Below are positions 1 through 11,300 of a stretch of 64,000 nucleotides of DNA, piece by piece. Position numbers and translations under genes: made by a program. The first letter of the stretch is position 1; each line of letters begins with the position of its first letter. Under the pieces are notes generated by a model. It saw only the letters and a list, made by a program, of their open reading frames with translations, searched no databases and was not told where the DNA came from. The stretch comes from Rhyzopertha dominica (lineage: Eukaryota; Arthropoda; Insecta; Coleoptera; Bostrichidae): NCBI GenBank assembly GCA_025024175.1, contig QCXZ01000001.1:15996001-16060000 (forward strand). The letters run 5' to 3'.

Positions 1-162
1 TTCAGTGTTTCTTCTTATTTTGAGATTTGTAAAAGATGTGATTCCCGTATACCAGTTCTAATTCCAACTCAACTGAGGTTTTACGTAGTAATATTCTAAA
101 CTACTAAAATATTCTGACGTGGTAAATGTGATAAACATTTTTTTCCATAACCGATATGTATG

Positions 163-189
163 ACCATTGAGTATAACTAGAGTGCTAAC
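163..189 (+). repeat. Left arm of a 27-bp perfect inverted repeat
   Basis: The 27 bases beginning ACCATTGAGTATAAC are an exact reverse complement of 5329-5355. The three bases outside this arm (ATG, 160-162) are the same as the three bases outside the other arm (ATG, 5356-5358). Such a pair could be the terminal inverted repeats of a 5.2-kb DNA element with a 3-bp target duplication, but no transposase was recognised between the arms and the similarity stops abruptly after the 27 bases. It could also be two unrelated copies of a short repeat. Confidence 0.6.
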
Positions 190-2734
190 CTTACGGACTT
201 AACATGCCTACCGCGATATGGATATAAAGTTTTGTTTCTTGGATATAAAGTGTTTAGTAGCAAGCGTGCGTGAACTGTTATGCGACAGGTGGCGCACCGC
301 TGTAAGTAGAAAACTGCACGCTTTTGCATTCCTAAAGTGGGACTCGTCATGTCATCATGTTACACCCTCACCTGCGTTGCCAGACATAGAGAATTGTCCC
401 TACTCCTAGCTATTACCTATTTCTCATATAACGACACGGGATGTATTTATTAATTCATCTTTATGCAGGAAATCTGAAGTAGAAATGGAACTCCTCATAC
501 CTTTTACAGATGAATCCTTGAGAAAAAATATTTTTCAAAATCACAGGTGCTCTTTGCATATTCATAAACTGTTCGCATTGTTTGTTGCAGAAAAGGCTTA
601 AGATCTGCAGACTGCAGAATCTCTAATTTTATAAATATCGGTGCTGCCATTTGTGGCTAACGACAACACTATAAGTACTTGAAATATTTTGGTAGAAAAG
701 GATCTGTTGTTATGCTGTAAGCCAGAAGCTCTGGCACACTGTGTTATCCTCGTTTCGGTCGTTAATACAATTATTATCTGCGACTGACGATGACTGAATG
801 AGTGAATACCTATAAACCTCTGTACTAGAAGGACTCATATGAATATCTATTGGAGATTCCCCAACTTCAATAAATGAGTGTTTCAAACGTTCATAAAGGT
901 GTCTGGTGATTTGTTCACCAAATTGTAGGTACAATATAGTATAATTCGCGTTCCAAATCTATGGTGTTGCCACTACTGATTGTCAAAAAATGAAAGGAAA
1001 AGAAGTATTAATGGTTTGCCAAACGATAAATATTACTATTTTTTGCAGTTGTCGAAAACAAAAATAATATCTATATTAATGACAATGCTAAGTGTCACAA
1101 CTTTATGAAATGTGAAATTTACTTGTTCAAAGCGGTTTATGATGCTTAAACCACAACCCAGTAGGAGGTAAACCCTAAATCAATCTTTACGGAGGTAACT
1201 ATGTAACACCGTATTTAAGATGAATGGAGGATACATCAGTACTTGCAGCATCCGGATTATTTAAATTCGCATAGCCACATAGCGATTTTGGAATTAGTTT
1301 AATTTCGGTTGAAGGTTCTATAATTTACAAGAATTACTATCGTCTATGTATATCTTTGGAAACATATAATCGTGTACATTGTAGAGTGATAAATGAATGG
1401 GAAAAAAAAACATTGGATACTATGAGAGACCACGAAGCAGGAAGCGCTATTATGATTTACGATATATTTTGCGCATACTGCTGCTAAGGAGGCAAACCAC
1501 ACGTGTTAAAAATATATACATAGAGGATCCTCAAATAATATGGAGTCTGAAATTTAGTAGATGGGTTTTGGCTAAGTATTAAAATGTTTGGAATAAAATG
1601 CAATATTATAAATGGGGATGAAGACAGTAGTACATACAAGAAAATTATTGAAACTAGACCTTACAAAAACTTCACAGTTGAAAAATTGAATGTAGAAATC
1701 ATTTACTCAGATATTTTTTCAATAAATTTAACGAGCGCTACTTCATATCCTTTGCAGAACCGAAAATTATTAGACCAAAATATGGATCTTATGAGAAAAG
1801 ATATAAAACTGGCAATGAAATATACAGAAAAAAATTAAGCTCAAGCCCTAATTCATGAACATCAAGATAATTTGATGATAGCAGTTAATTTTTAGTATAT
1901 TTTTGTCAATAAAAAAGAATGAACATATTATTTTACAGCAGTTAAATAAAAGATTCTAAAAACAAATACAAATACGCTCGACGCTTGTAATTTGACGTTT
2001 ATAACGTTTTCACTCGATTGCAGCAAAAGTCGTCGGCGGGAAAAGAATAAATTTTTCAATTGAGATTTATATTGCATAGGCAGTTGTTCGGTAAAATGAG
2101 AAAATAATTCACCATGTTAAGACGGTTAAGTAGATAAAACGTCAGCAAATACTTTGAACGAAAAATGTGAGATTTATGGTAGTCGGGAAGTTAAAGATAT
2201 TATAATACAAAAAATTGCAAGCATGAACAAAATTATCTACAAACAAACTTCATCAACTACTTTGACAAACAAGCTTAAGCATATATTCTGGATAATTAAA
2301 CAGATACGAAGCTCGGCTAAAAAATTAGACGAAGAAACGCATTTTCCAAATTTAAGCAAAAAATAGATCAAGATAACTTAAATGTTCTATTTGGCGTACA
2401 CGGGAAAATATTTTAACTAGTTAACAAGAATTTGAAGGTAAGGATGAGGATGTGCCAGTTTAAACCAGTGGTCTTTTTATTGACCTAATTTAAAGTTCTT
2501 TTGGGAGCTTCACAGGATGATCTTAAAGATAGAAAATCGATCGCAGTGGCCCTTTACTGCTTTTAAGTTGTGGTTGTCTATGACGAAGCAATTGTTACTA
2601 AATATATTACGTTTTGGAAAAGTTACATTAATATATATTATTGATAAATACGTTAACGTTAAACGTTAAAATCTTCCTAATTAAGGGGTAATCGACTTCT
2701 TATCTTAAAATAATGTTTATTCTTCTTTCTTTCT
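190..2734. other. No recognisable gene
   Basis: AT-rich DNA. The longest open frames here (for example 1584-1838 and 2154-2366) are short and AT-biased, and resemble no family I know. The first 200 bases inside the left inverted repeat are somewhat more GC-rich than the rest. Confidence 0.5.
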
Positions 2735-3047
2735 ATTTTTATTTCAAATCTTCGTCACGGCTTCTATCAAAAATTTACAATGGTATTTAGGTATAAAACA
2801 TGTAATTNAACCTTACTGAAAGTGAGGTCTATAGTACGGGGCCAACTTTCAGATTTTGTCATTAATCTGTCCAAAATTAATGCTTCAAGTTCAAAATAAC
2901 ATTATTCATAAATGGAACGTATTTTGCATGTTTTAGTTGGCGCCGTACTATAGACCTCATTTTCAGTAAGGTTTAGTTACATGTTTTATACCTAAGTACC
3001 ATTGTATATGTTTTATAGAAGCCCTGACGAAGATTTGAAATAAAAAT
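2735..3047. repeat. Long inverted repeat, 113-base arms around an 87-base loop
   Basis: Positions 2735-2847 and 2935-3047 are imperfect reverse complements. Shared blocks include ATTTTTATTTCAAATC (left) opposite GATTTGAAATAAAAAT (right), and GAGGTCTATAGTAC opposite GTACTATAGACCTC. An N at 2808 lies in the left arm. The right arm ends in a CTGACGAAG hairpin motif that resembles those near the Penelope-like fragments further on. It may be a head-to-head pair of element ends, or a foldback element. Confidence 0.75.
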
Positions 3048-3056
3048 CGCCACGTC
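3024..3056 (+). other. CTGACGAAG hairpin motif, Penelope-end-like
   Basis: CTGACGAAG is followed by a short stem (GATTT at 3032-3036 against AAATC at 3044-3048) and then GCCACGTC. The two motifs at 14185 and 16071 have the same layout, but carry GAAACGT(C/T) after the stem. From memory, this GACGAAG-stem-CGAAACGTC layout is common near the ends of Penelope-like elements. It resembles a hammerhead core but has an extra A before the stem. Function unproven. Confidence 0.35.
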
Positions 3057-3638
3057 AAACTAATTCATTGAACTTCAAAATATTTTCAAACTCTAGGAGT
3101 GACGTTTGTGTGCCAAAAAACTGTCTTTCACTGGTTGTTTCTGAGGTAAGTTTATAAAATCGTCAAATTTCTTTTTATATATACCTATGGATTTGAAAAT
3201 ATCACCTACTTTAATTGAAGTTTCTAACTCGTTATTATGAATTATTATTTTGTGTCAGTAGTAAAACTCTCTTGTTCTTAAGAAAATAACGTATATTATA
3301 TATTAATTACATGTTTCTAATTTTTTTTTAATAGAAAAAAAGGAAAATTTTTACCTACTTGAAATTCCGTACTTTTATTAAAAAGAGCAGTTTTATATCG
3401 AATGCATCACGAAGTTAGAAGGCCTAGAAGAGAAGTTAGCGTACTTTTTTAATAATTTGTAATTTAATCTAAGGATTGTAACTTTAAAGTGCAAATAATT
3501 AGTTTGAAGTGACAATTACCAGTTTGAAATGGCAATTGCATCACCTGTATAACTTACGTGCGAATTATCTCTTTAAAGTGCCAGTACACGACTAGACCAT
3601 AAAACGCGGCTGCAAAAAACGCATCAAAGGTAAAAAAT

Positions 3639-4563
3639 ATACAGGGTGTCCTCGAAATACACCGACAACGTTGGGCAGGTGACAGAGAATGCAATTTTAA
3701 ATTTTTTTCGAATAAAAATTCTTCCAAAAACGCTTTGTTTTTGATATACAGGGTGTTGAAATTGAATTTTGAAAATTATTTTTTAAGACTATTCATGACC
3801 TGTAAAAGATATCAATTTAAAATTTGGTGGGAATCATAACAGCATAAGGTACAATAAAAAAAGTGATTGGTAAGTTACAGTGGCATGCTCTGGGGTCATG
3901 CACACCCCTCCATCCTTTTTAATAGAACTTTTAAGTCTGTGGATTATTAGACAAAACTAATACACCCTTGTATTCTCTAATCAATTCTAAATAAAACATG
4001 TTTCTTTAAAGTTTGCTGTAAAACGACTTATTCCCCCCTAAAAATTGATTTTTTGATTGAAAAGCACTACACACACCACTATTATTTTGTGAAATCGCAA
4101 ACATGTTAATGAAGCTGACAACGCTTGAAAAGTGATAGAAATGCAATTTTAAAAACTTTCTTTAGAATAAAAAATTTCCGAAAATGCTTTGTTTTTCATA
4201 TACAAGGTGTTGAAGTTGAATTTAAAAAATGATCGAACAGACATGTTGTATTTAGAATTGATTAGAGATTACAAAATTGTATTAGTTTTGTCTAAAAGTT
4301 CTATTAAAAAGAGGGGGTGTATATTACCCCAGTGCACGCCACTGGTGCTTTAGAAATCCCCCGATTACTTTTTCTTATTGTAATGATATCTTTTATAGTT
4401 CGGGAATAGTATGAAAAAATCATTTTTCAAAATTCCATTTCAACACCCTGTATATCACAATTAAAGCGTTTTCGGAAATTTTTTTATTCGAAAAAATCTT
4501 TAAGATTGCCTTTTCTATCACCTGTCAAACCTTGTTGGTGTATTTCGAGGACATCTTGTTTAT
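3639..4563. repeat. Large foldback repeat with ACAGGGTGT modules
   Basis: The left arm (about 3639-4004) and right arm (about 4243-4563) align as imperfect reverse complements over more than 300 bases; for example ACAGGGTGTCCTCGAAATAC at 3641 faces GTATTTCGAGGACATCTTGT at the right end. A further partial copy of the left arm lies in direct orientation in the centre (about 4118-4233, with GCTTTGTTTTTCATATACAA). ACAGGGTGT-like motifs therefore occur five times. No coding potential was seen. The layout fits a non-autonomous foldback DNA element with an internal duplicated module; superfamily unknown. Confidence 0.8.
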
Positions 4564-5328
4564 TGAAAACTACTAATTGTTTTTAAAAATACGCGTGCTA
4601 TAAATGAATAGAAGGACGACATAGAAATTGCAATCACGGCTGATAAAATCTAGATTTCTTATATGTAGATTGCTGTAATAGTAATAAAATTTACTCTGCT
4701 GTTAGATTCAAGAAGGCTTATTTTTTAAAGAGTGTGCTTACATGTGGATTGATATTTCATTTTACTATTTAAAAATAGAAACAGTATGAATCGGGCAGAA
4801 TTAAAAGGAGAAATAAACGCAAAATGTGATCTATGATCTTCAACAAATCAGTTGATAAGTGGGGAGCAATGCAGGATATGTCAAGAGAGCATTTACAAAA
4901 TTTTTACGACGTTGGCTCCTATGCCACTTAATTTTAAAGTTGTATATAAAAAAAAACAACACTTAGCTAATTTCCTATTGCTGTTGTACACCCAACCTCT
5001 TTTATTGCAATATTTTTATTTTTATGTAGTTTTGTGTTTTTGCGACAGATGAGATTCTGCCTAGTGGTCTGTTTATGTGTTGATATTAGCCGGCAGCCGC
5101 GAGCCAACGATCATTTTCGCAGTCACAACGTCACAACGAAAGATGCAACCGCGACGACATGTACCGTGTATTACAGTTCCCCCTCCATCGCTTGGTTGCT
5201 GCGATATGTACTTCGAAGTTGGGTTAAAATCCGCAAACGGAGCCACTTTCTTGAGCTTGTGTTATGAATCTACCAACCGTCAAACTTAACGCGGGGCAAG
5301 GGGATTGTGGTTCATACGCCCATAGGTT
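4564..5328. other. No recognisable gene
   Basis: Part of this stretch (about 5040-5290) is GC-richer than its surroundings and holds two overlapping short open frames in different phases. Neither reads like a known protein. It adjoins the right 27-bp inverted repeat, so it may be the subterminal region of an unknown element. Confidence 0.45.
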
Positions 5329-5355
5329 GTTAGCACTCTAGTTATACTCAATGGT
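5329..5355 (-). repeat. Right arm of the 27-bp perfect inverted repeat
   Basis: Exact reverse complement of 163-189, ending in CTCAATGGT and followed by ATG, which matches the triplet outside the left arm. See the left arm for the interpretation. Confidence 0.6.
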
Positions 5356-7288
5356 ATGACTTTGCCATTTTTTAAAATATGGCACTACTGTATGGGTTCT
5401 CTTTTAGTTGTCATTTTTTCAACTTACAGTGTCGGCTATTGTTAGCAAACAATTTATAGCTAAAAGATGTGTAGGGCCTCCGAACATTACCTTTCTGTCA
5501 GTACTCCTGTTGTTACCTTTATTACGATAAAAAATTCTTAAAAAGATTGCAATAAATGAAACCCAAAGGCTGTCAACATCAGCTGCTGCTTACTTGCCTA
5601 GTTTATTTTTTTCTGGAATGCATTTCGGAATAGCATGTTCAAAGCAAGAACGACGATCAAATCCCTTACAAACGGATATTGTAAGTAAGTAAGTTGTAGT
5701 AAGTGAAAATGCATATTTAACTGAATCATTCCATGGTAGTATCTCTAATCAAGGAAGATCAATTTTTTTTCTTATTCAAAATGGGAAATCCGATTCGAGA
5801 TAAATCCTTAATACACCTTGATTGCTCTTTCTCTTACAGAGCACCTCGGCCTAACGCATTTGAGACAATTCTCTCTTTTTCTTAATGATTAGCAGTAGAT
5901 GTGACGACTAAAGTAAATCTAAGTGTAATGAAATGTAAACTTCTGTGAACAAACACTGCTTTGCATGAGTTTCTAACCTTATTCGCAAGAGTTCTCAAAT
6001 TATGGTGTGTTTCATTAATTTTCATACCTACTGTAATTACGAGTGCACAGGTTAAGTGCAGTATTTATAGTGTAATTGTTTGAGAGCAGCAAGTTTGTCA
6101 GAAGCTGTCTACTGATACAACACGTACTTACTATTTTTGCTTGGATAACACGGACATGATAACTATATAGGTAAATAATGTGTCTCGTCTACGAATATTA
6201 CTGAGGATTCTGTTTCATAACTCTCTAGGTGCATATTTTTTGTTTGCCACTGGTTATGAATCGACGAACTGTTAGTTCGTAAAACTCTATATTTACTCTA
6301 ACAATTTATATGTACACGGCATTTTGAGTGTCTGCTAAAATCTAGTTTATAAATTGTAGGCCAAGAGGGTACATTTAATGTTTCCAACTTAAATTAGTAT
6401 TTTATTAATTAAAGTACGTAATTCCATTTAGTATTATTGTAAGTACAAGGATTACTGTATTTTAGCAGGTCGCAAACTGTGCTACAATTATTTGATAAAA
6501 TAGCTGGTGACTGTATGGCTACGTGCAACATTATCAAGGATAAAGTCCCCATATTAGACATTAAGGTCATTGAATCTTGATAGGTACCGACAAAGGCTGT
6601 TACGTGTATATTTTCCATTAGTGTTTGATAGTTCCATCTCTGTTATTAACGGATTTCATAGCGATGGTTGTCAGACGAAGTTGAAATCCGGCAACTCCTA
6701 CTTGCTAGCTCATCTCTCGCTAGCAGCATAGGGAAAGTATTATTTTGTCTTTTGTATTCTCGGACTAGAGTTGGCGGTACCTTATTCTGCAGTGACCTTA
6801 TTAGAAATATGGGTGGAATGCCAAAATCTGGTAATACGTAACATTATGCGGAAAAAGATAAAAGAAAACAACACAATTCTTTGCTTGAGGTGTTACTTGC
6901 TCACCTCCGGCTTCATAAAATGTAAAACTTTAATCTTTAAACAGCTTCATTTTAAATCTTTAAAGCTGTGCCAAAAATAGCACTGATAGATAATGGTGAC
7001 CGATAGCGTTCTGCATTTATTTCATGGAAGTCAATGGAATAAGTTTGATATCAACATATTTCACGACTATGGATTAGTTAATACTTCTGCTTAGTTTTAT
7101 TTATCTACTTATGGTTTTGAGATAGGTACATTCGGATTGAATCAACATTAATCATAAAATACTTGTTGAAAATTGTTGTAGCTCTAGCTGGTGCCAGATT
7201 TCGTCGATTCCAATTATGTATTATATTTTAAATTACGTAAAATATAAAATATTTGTAGGTAGAGAATTTCAGCTCTGAAATTCGAATC
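5356..7288. other. No recognisable gene
   Basis: AT-rich sequence. Open frames at 6409-6618 (minus) and 6771-6980 are short and unrecognised. No strong repeat was seen by eye. Confidence 0.5.
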
Positions 7289-8301
7289 TTAGGAGTCACC
7301 GCCAAAACGCCTCTATCCAAGGTTATTCGACTCGTGACGTCAAATGTCACGTAATCATTACCGAGGAGCGTGCTGTTTAATGGTGTAGTATCATTCTTGT
7401 ATTGGAAAAGCATTTGCGTGGTGTTTATTGAAAGGGCGGTGTAAGAGGTCGCACCAAAAAGTGATTTGTGTAGTTTTACAAGCATCTATTATGTATGGAA
7501 AACAAAACAAGTGTTGTTTTGTACATGGTTATAAAAGTACTTCAGTTAGTACCTACAGCTAACAAAATATTTTTGTAACCGTTCCTCGAGATTATCAACG
7601 TATGAAAAAGTTGTTTAAGGTCCCTAGACGTGATATGCCGAAATCGCAAAGTTTGTTTTTCTGTTGTGAAGATCATCTATTCTTAATGTAAGTTTTATTA
7701 TTCTTTTTGGGGTGATAGGTGTTTACCATTCAGTTTCCATTATGTTATAGCTTAAAGAGGATATGGAAAATTAGATGCATTTTAAGTTAATAGCGGGAAA
7801 TGTTATAATAAAGAAAGACGTTTGTTTCCCAGACTGGAAACGAGCCGCAACAACCCCCAAAAATAAATGGCAATTTATATTTATTCTGATCTCTAAAATA
7901 AATGTCAAGTTTAGGGTACATTTTTGATTCTTACATTTTTATCTTTACAAATAGTATGTGTCCAACAACCCACTGTGATCAAATTATCAATGCTACTTTA
8001 ATTTGATAAAAAGTTCACTTATGATGTTGTTTTTACGTTCCTCATCTCCGCCGCGTTGAACCGCTGGTCGCTGTACACAAATTCCATAACAACATGCTTT
8101 CAGAAGTCATAACTCATAAGTATTTCACGTTTTCTTGGCGTATTTTAATTCGCTTGTCACAAAATGAACGCAAACAACAAACTGATAAATTGACTGGCTG
8201 AGGCTGACGCGTGACGCGCTGACCCCAGATGTAAACAAGCGGCCATTTACAAGACACCTGACGTCACACCCAATATGTTCGCGTTTTGGCGGTCCCTTTA
8301 A
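7289..8301 (+). mobile_element. Decayed Kolobok-like (TTAA) DNA transposon
   Basis: The two ends share an inverted CCGCCAAAACGC block: ACCGCCAAAACGC at about 7299 and, inverted, GCGTTTTGGCGGTCCC at 8281-8296. GTGACGTCA-type motifs follow inside both ends. The right end is flanked by TTAA (8298-8301) and the left by TTAG (7289-7292), as expected for a TTAA target duplication with one mutation. A THAP-domain remnant lies inside. TTAA duplications together with a THAP-bearing transposase are known for the Kolobok superfamily. At about 1.0 kb it is far too short to be autonomous. Superfamily call is inference. Confidence 0.5.
7491..7687 (+). pseudogene. THAP zinc-finger domain remnant (transposase N-terminus)
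   Basis: Starting at ATG 7491 the frame gives a start like MYGKQNKCCFVHGYKSTS, then an in-frame stop near 7554, and after it a run VPRDYQRMKKLFKVPRRD followed by FFCCEDHL. This matches the layout of THAP DNA-binding domains: an N-terminal Cys pair (here the second Cys is Tyr in HGYKS), a central FxxxPxD stretch, and a C-terminal CxxH (CEDH). The segment ends at GTAAGT (7688), a plausible splice donor. It lies between inverted ends with TTAA-type flanks, so it is probably the first exon of a DNA transposase. The stop, the lost Cys and the frame disturbance argue that it is dead. Confidence 0.55.
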
Positions 8302-11300
8302 ATATTCACATTTTTAATATTAAAAATACACCTTACGATCCATTTTTTTCGAATTTATAAGCTGTCACAGCTGTTTTGTGGATTAGAATGCTACCTATCA
8401 GTGTGCAATTTAATAAAATATAAATACATGGCAAATACCCAATTAGGCTCTCTTATGCATCATTAATTGTCTGTGTATGTAACTATTATGCGTTGTTTTT
8501 GATGTTTTTTTAAAACATACTGTTCCATTTAAGGTTGCGGAAGTACTACCATTCCGTTGGAATCGAAAGATATGCGTGAATAGGTTTTAAATATTTCAGG
8601 TAATTTGCAGAGCAAACCAGTGAACCTATAAATAGCGCTACAAACTACTGGATTCCAATGCTTCATACTGAACAGTAAGCAGAGAAGACTGCGCCAGTAA
8701 AAGCCACTATAGATAATAATTAGTTCTACTTCTATATAGAATGAGGAGAGGCTTTTATCCTTATAACAAGAATATACATACAATTTAGTAGGCTTGTGAA
8801 TGCATATACCTAAGTTTAAGCTAATTTATAAGCAGCTACCTACTCTTCTACCTGGCAGATTTGGCGTAGCCCAAAAATATTATTAAAAAGGTCAATGGAA
8901 GAAAATGAATGCCAGAGTTTAAAAAGTGGGCATGGGGGTTGCGTTGTATGTACCTACACACAACATACTAAAAATCCTGGAGGATTGGAGTTGAGTTGAA
9001 AGAGTAGTTTAAGTGTGGATTTGTCTAGTTTTTGCTAATATCTCGTTAACTTTCTGTTCGTATGAAAAATTGAAGTAGACAAAGTTACCCACAAGAGAGG
9101 TCTTATTGATTTTTTTAGTAGGATCGAGACTTTGCAGCGGCAGGCAAAACGAGGGCCAATTTTATTAAAAATTCTTTATTGGCTGTTTTTGTATAATATA
9201 ACTAAGAATGTATTTGAAAAATACTGATAAAACATTTTTAGCATCAAATTAACTATTGAACAATTAGAGGTAAAAAATGTATTTCATCTTTATCGAAGTA
9301 GTTGTGTACTGGTAGTGGACTGTTTATGCAGCTTCCTTTACAGTTCCAGCAGACTGACAAGGAAGAACGAAAATATATCTTTATAACAACAAAAGGTGGG
9401 ATTAACGAAAAACATCTTGTTCATTTACGGATAGTGTGTAAGCGCCCTTGTTTGGTAACGCAATGATTAACTAGTTATGCACTTTACCGGAATTAGGGTG
9501 AATCTAGCTATTCCTTCAGAATTTACTTGTTATGAAAAATTTAGCCAAATTACTCTTTATAAACATCAACAATGTCAGTGATTGAAGTAATATCTTAAAG
9601 AATTTGAGCAATTGAATCAGCAAATTTCTAATCAATCAGCCGAGATTTTGATATAAACTAAGGGGTTTACGCAGTGAACGTTATTTTCAAAGATGCGCAA
9701 CCCAGAGCATAAAATACGAGTAGTTATGAACAGCCTAGCTTTCCTAGAAACGACCCAACTGGAAGGATTTACTTTATCGGGTTCCAAGCATATACCAAGA
9801 AACTCCTTGTCCAGTGCCGTATTGAAACAAAATGTACAGTCTAACAAAAAGCCCAGACACGTTTTTTTGCTACAAAGTAATGTTAAAATATAATAATCAC
9901 TTATTTCCTAGAAATATCATATTACAAACAGGCTGTTATAGCAAGCTGGTGTTCCACAACCTACCTCAGCGATATATTTGTTAGCATGTGAGGTAAGTGT
10001 GACGTGTATCAAACCTGACAGCAGGTGTCACGATTGTTTGTCCTACAGGAAGCTCTACCAACACATAAAAAAAATATGTCGGCGTGATATTATCTGCATC
10101 AGAGCTGATAAGCTAATAACAGCGAAACAGTGGTGTTAATCCTTTGCGGGGGTAGCTTCGCATAAACATACTGTTTTTGTTACATTTATATTTTGCCCTC
10201 TCAAAGAGGATTAACGAAATGTTTGTGTGGTTTAAAAAAATCATGACCGTAGCCAAATTACAGCGATATTAATTTAGGATTTGTATGACGTATATTTCGT
10301 TGATATTTACAGAAATGGCCACTAGTCGTTCATTAGTTCTTTTATCTTTTATGATTACCACATATAAATGGCTTCAAATTCGTCTTCTTGTCCAAGGACA
10401 GTGGACTTGTAAAGGTTATACTTACGTTGAAAGATGATCTCTATAGTAATTTGAACACGCTAATGATCGATTTTTCTTTCGTGTAATTTATAACTAACGG
10501 ATACTTTATGTTCATGACGTAGACTTTGCTACATTACCCATCATATATGCATTGACTATAAACGCAAATATTTGATGTATAAAGTCAACAAATCAGTTTA
10601 GGAATGTTCAAACATAATAAAACGGCCAAATTGCTTTGCAGCTCGTGGTGGAATATATGTTTTTCACTTATTGTTATGTACATTGATATGCTACTGAATA
10701 TTTTTAAATCGGCATATTTATGGACATATAACATTAAACACATTTAATCTCTATTCGCTCGATGCTGCTATTATTATATAGGTATAAGTCGTAGTTGTTA
10801 TTGGGACCAAGATAATTGACCCTCGCCGAATTCATGGCGCAGACTTTTTATAGCCTGTATTGCAATGGGCTGAAAGTGTAGCTAGCATAGTTACAGTTTG
10901 ACAGCACTGGAAGTTCATAAAATGTAATTTTGGTGTAGTAATTTGTTTATGCTAAAGATTTTTTCTAAGTTTAGATGTTTTCTTTAGGTGATAGACGTTA
11001 CATATTCAGTAAAGCACAAAACCATATTCTTTACATATTTATTGTCACTTTTAAAACTGTTTCGTTTAACTTTGCTTTTCCAGGGTTTGGGATGAGTACA
11101 TGTTCTTTAGCAACCTTAACAAAAGCGTCAAGATCTTTATTTTCTAAAATAAAACTATATTGCAACTGATTATCGTCGATAGAAAACGATATTAACAATA
11201 TTTAAAAGCCTTTTTGAAGGCATGTATGAAGCATGAAAGTAGCAAATTATAGAAGAATCCCTGAGAAATATCCAACATTAGTTGTGAATGATACGAAGGC

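Noticed and set aside
1397..1838. Two adjacent frames of 61 and 84 codons
   Set aside because: Lysine-, isoleucine- and asparagine-rich as expected from AT-rich chance sequence, with no motif linking them to a protein family.
5034..5289. Two overlapping frames of 77 and 70 codons
   Set aside because: They overlap in different phases, match no family that I recognise, and owe their length to local GC content.
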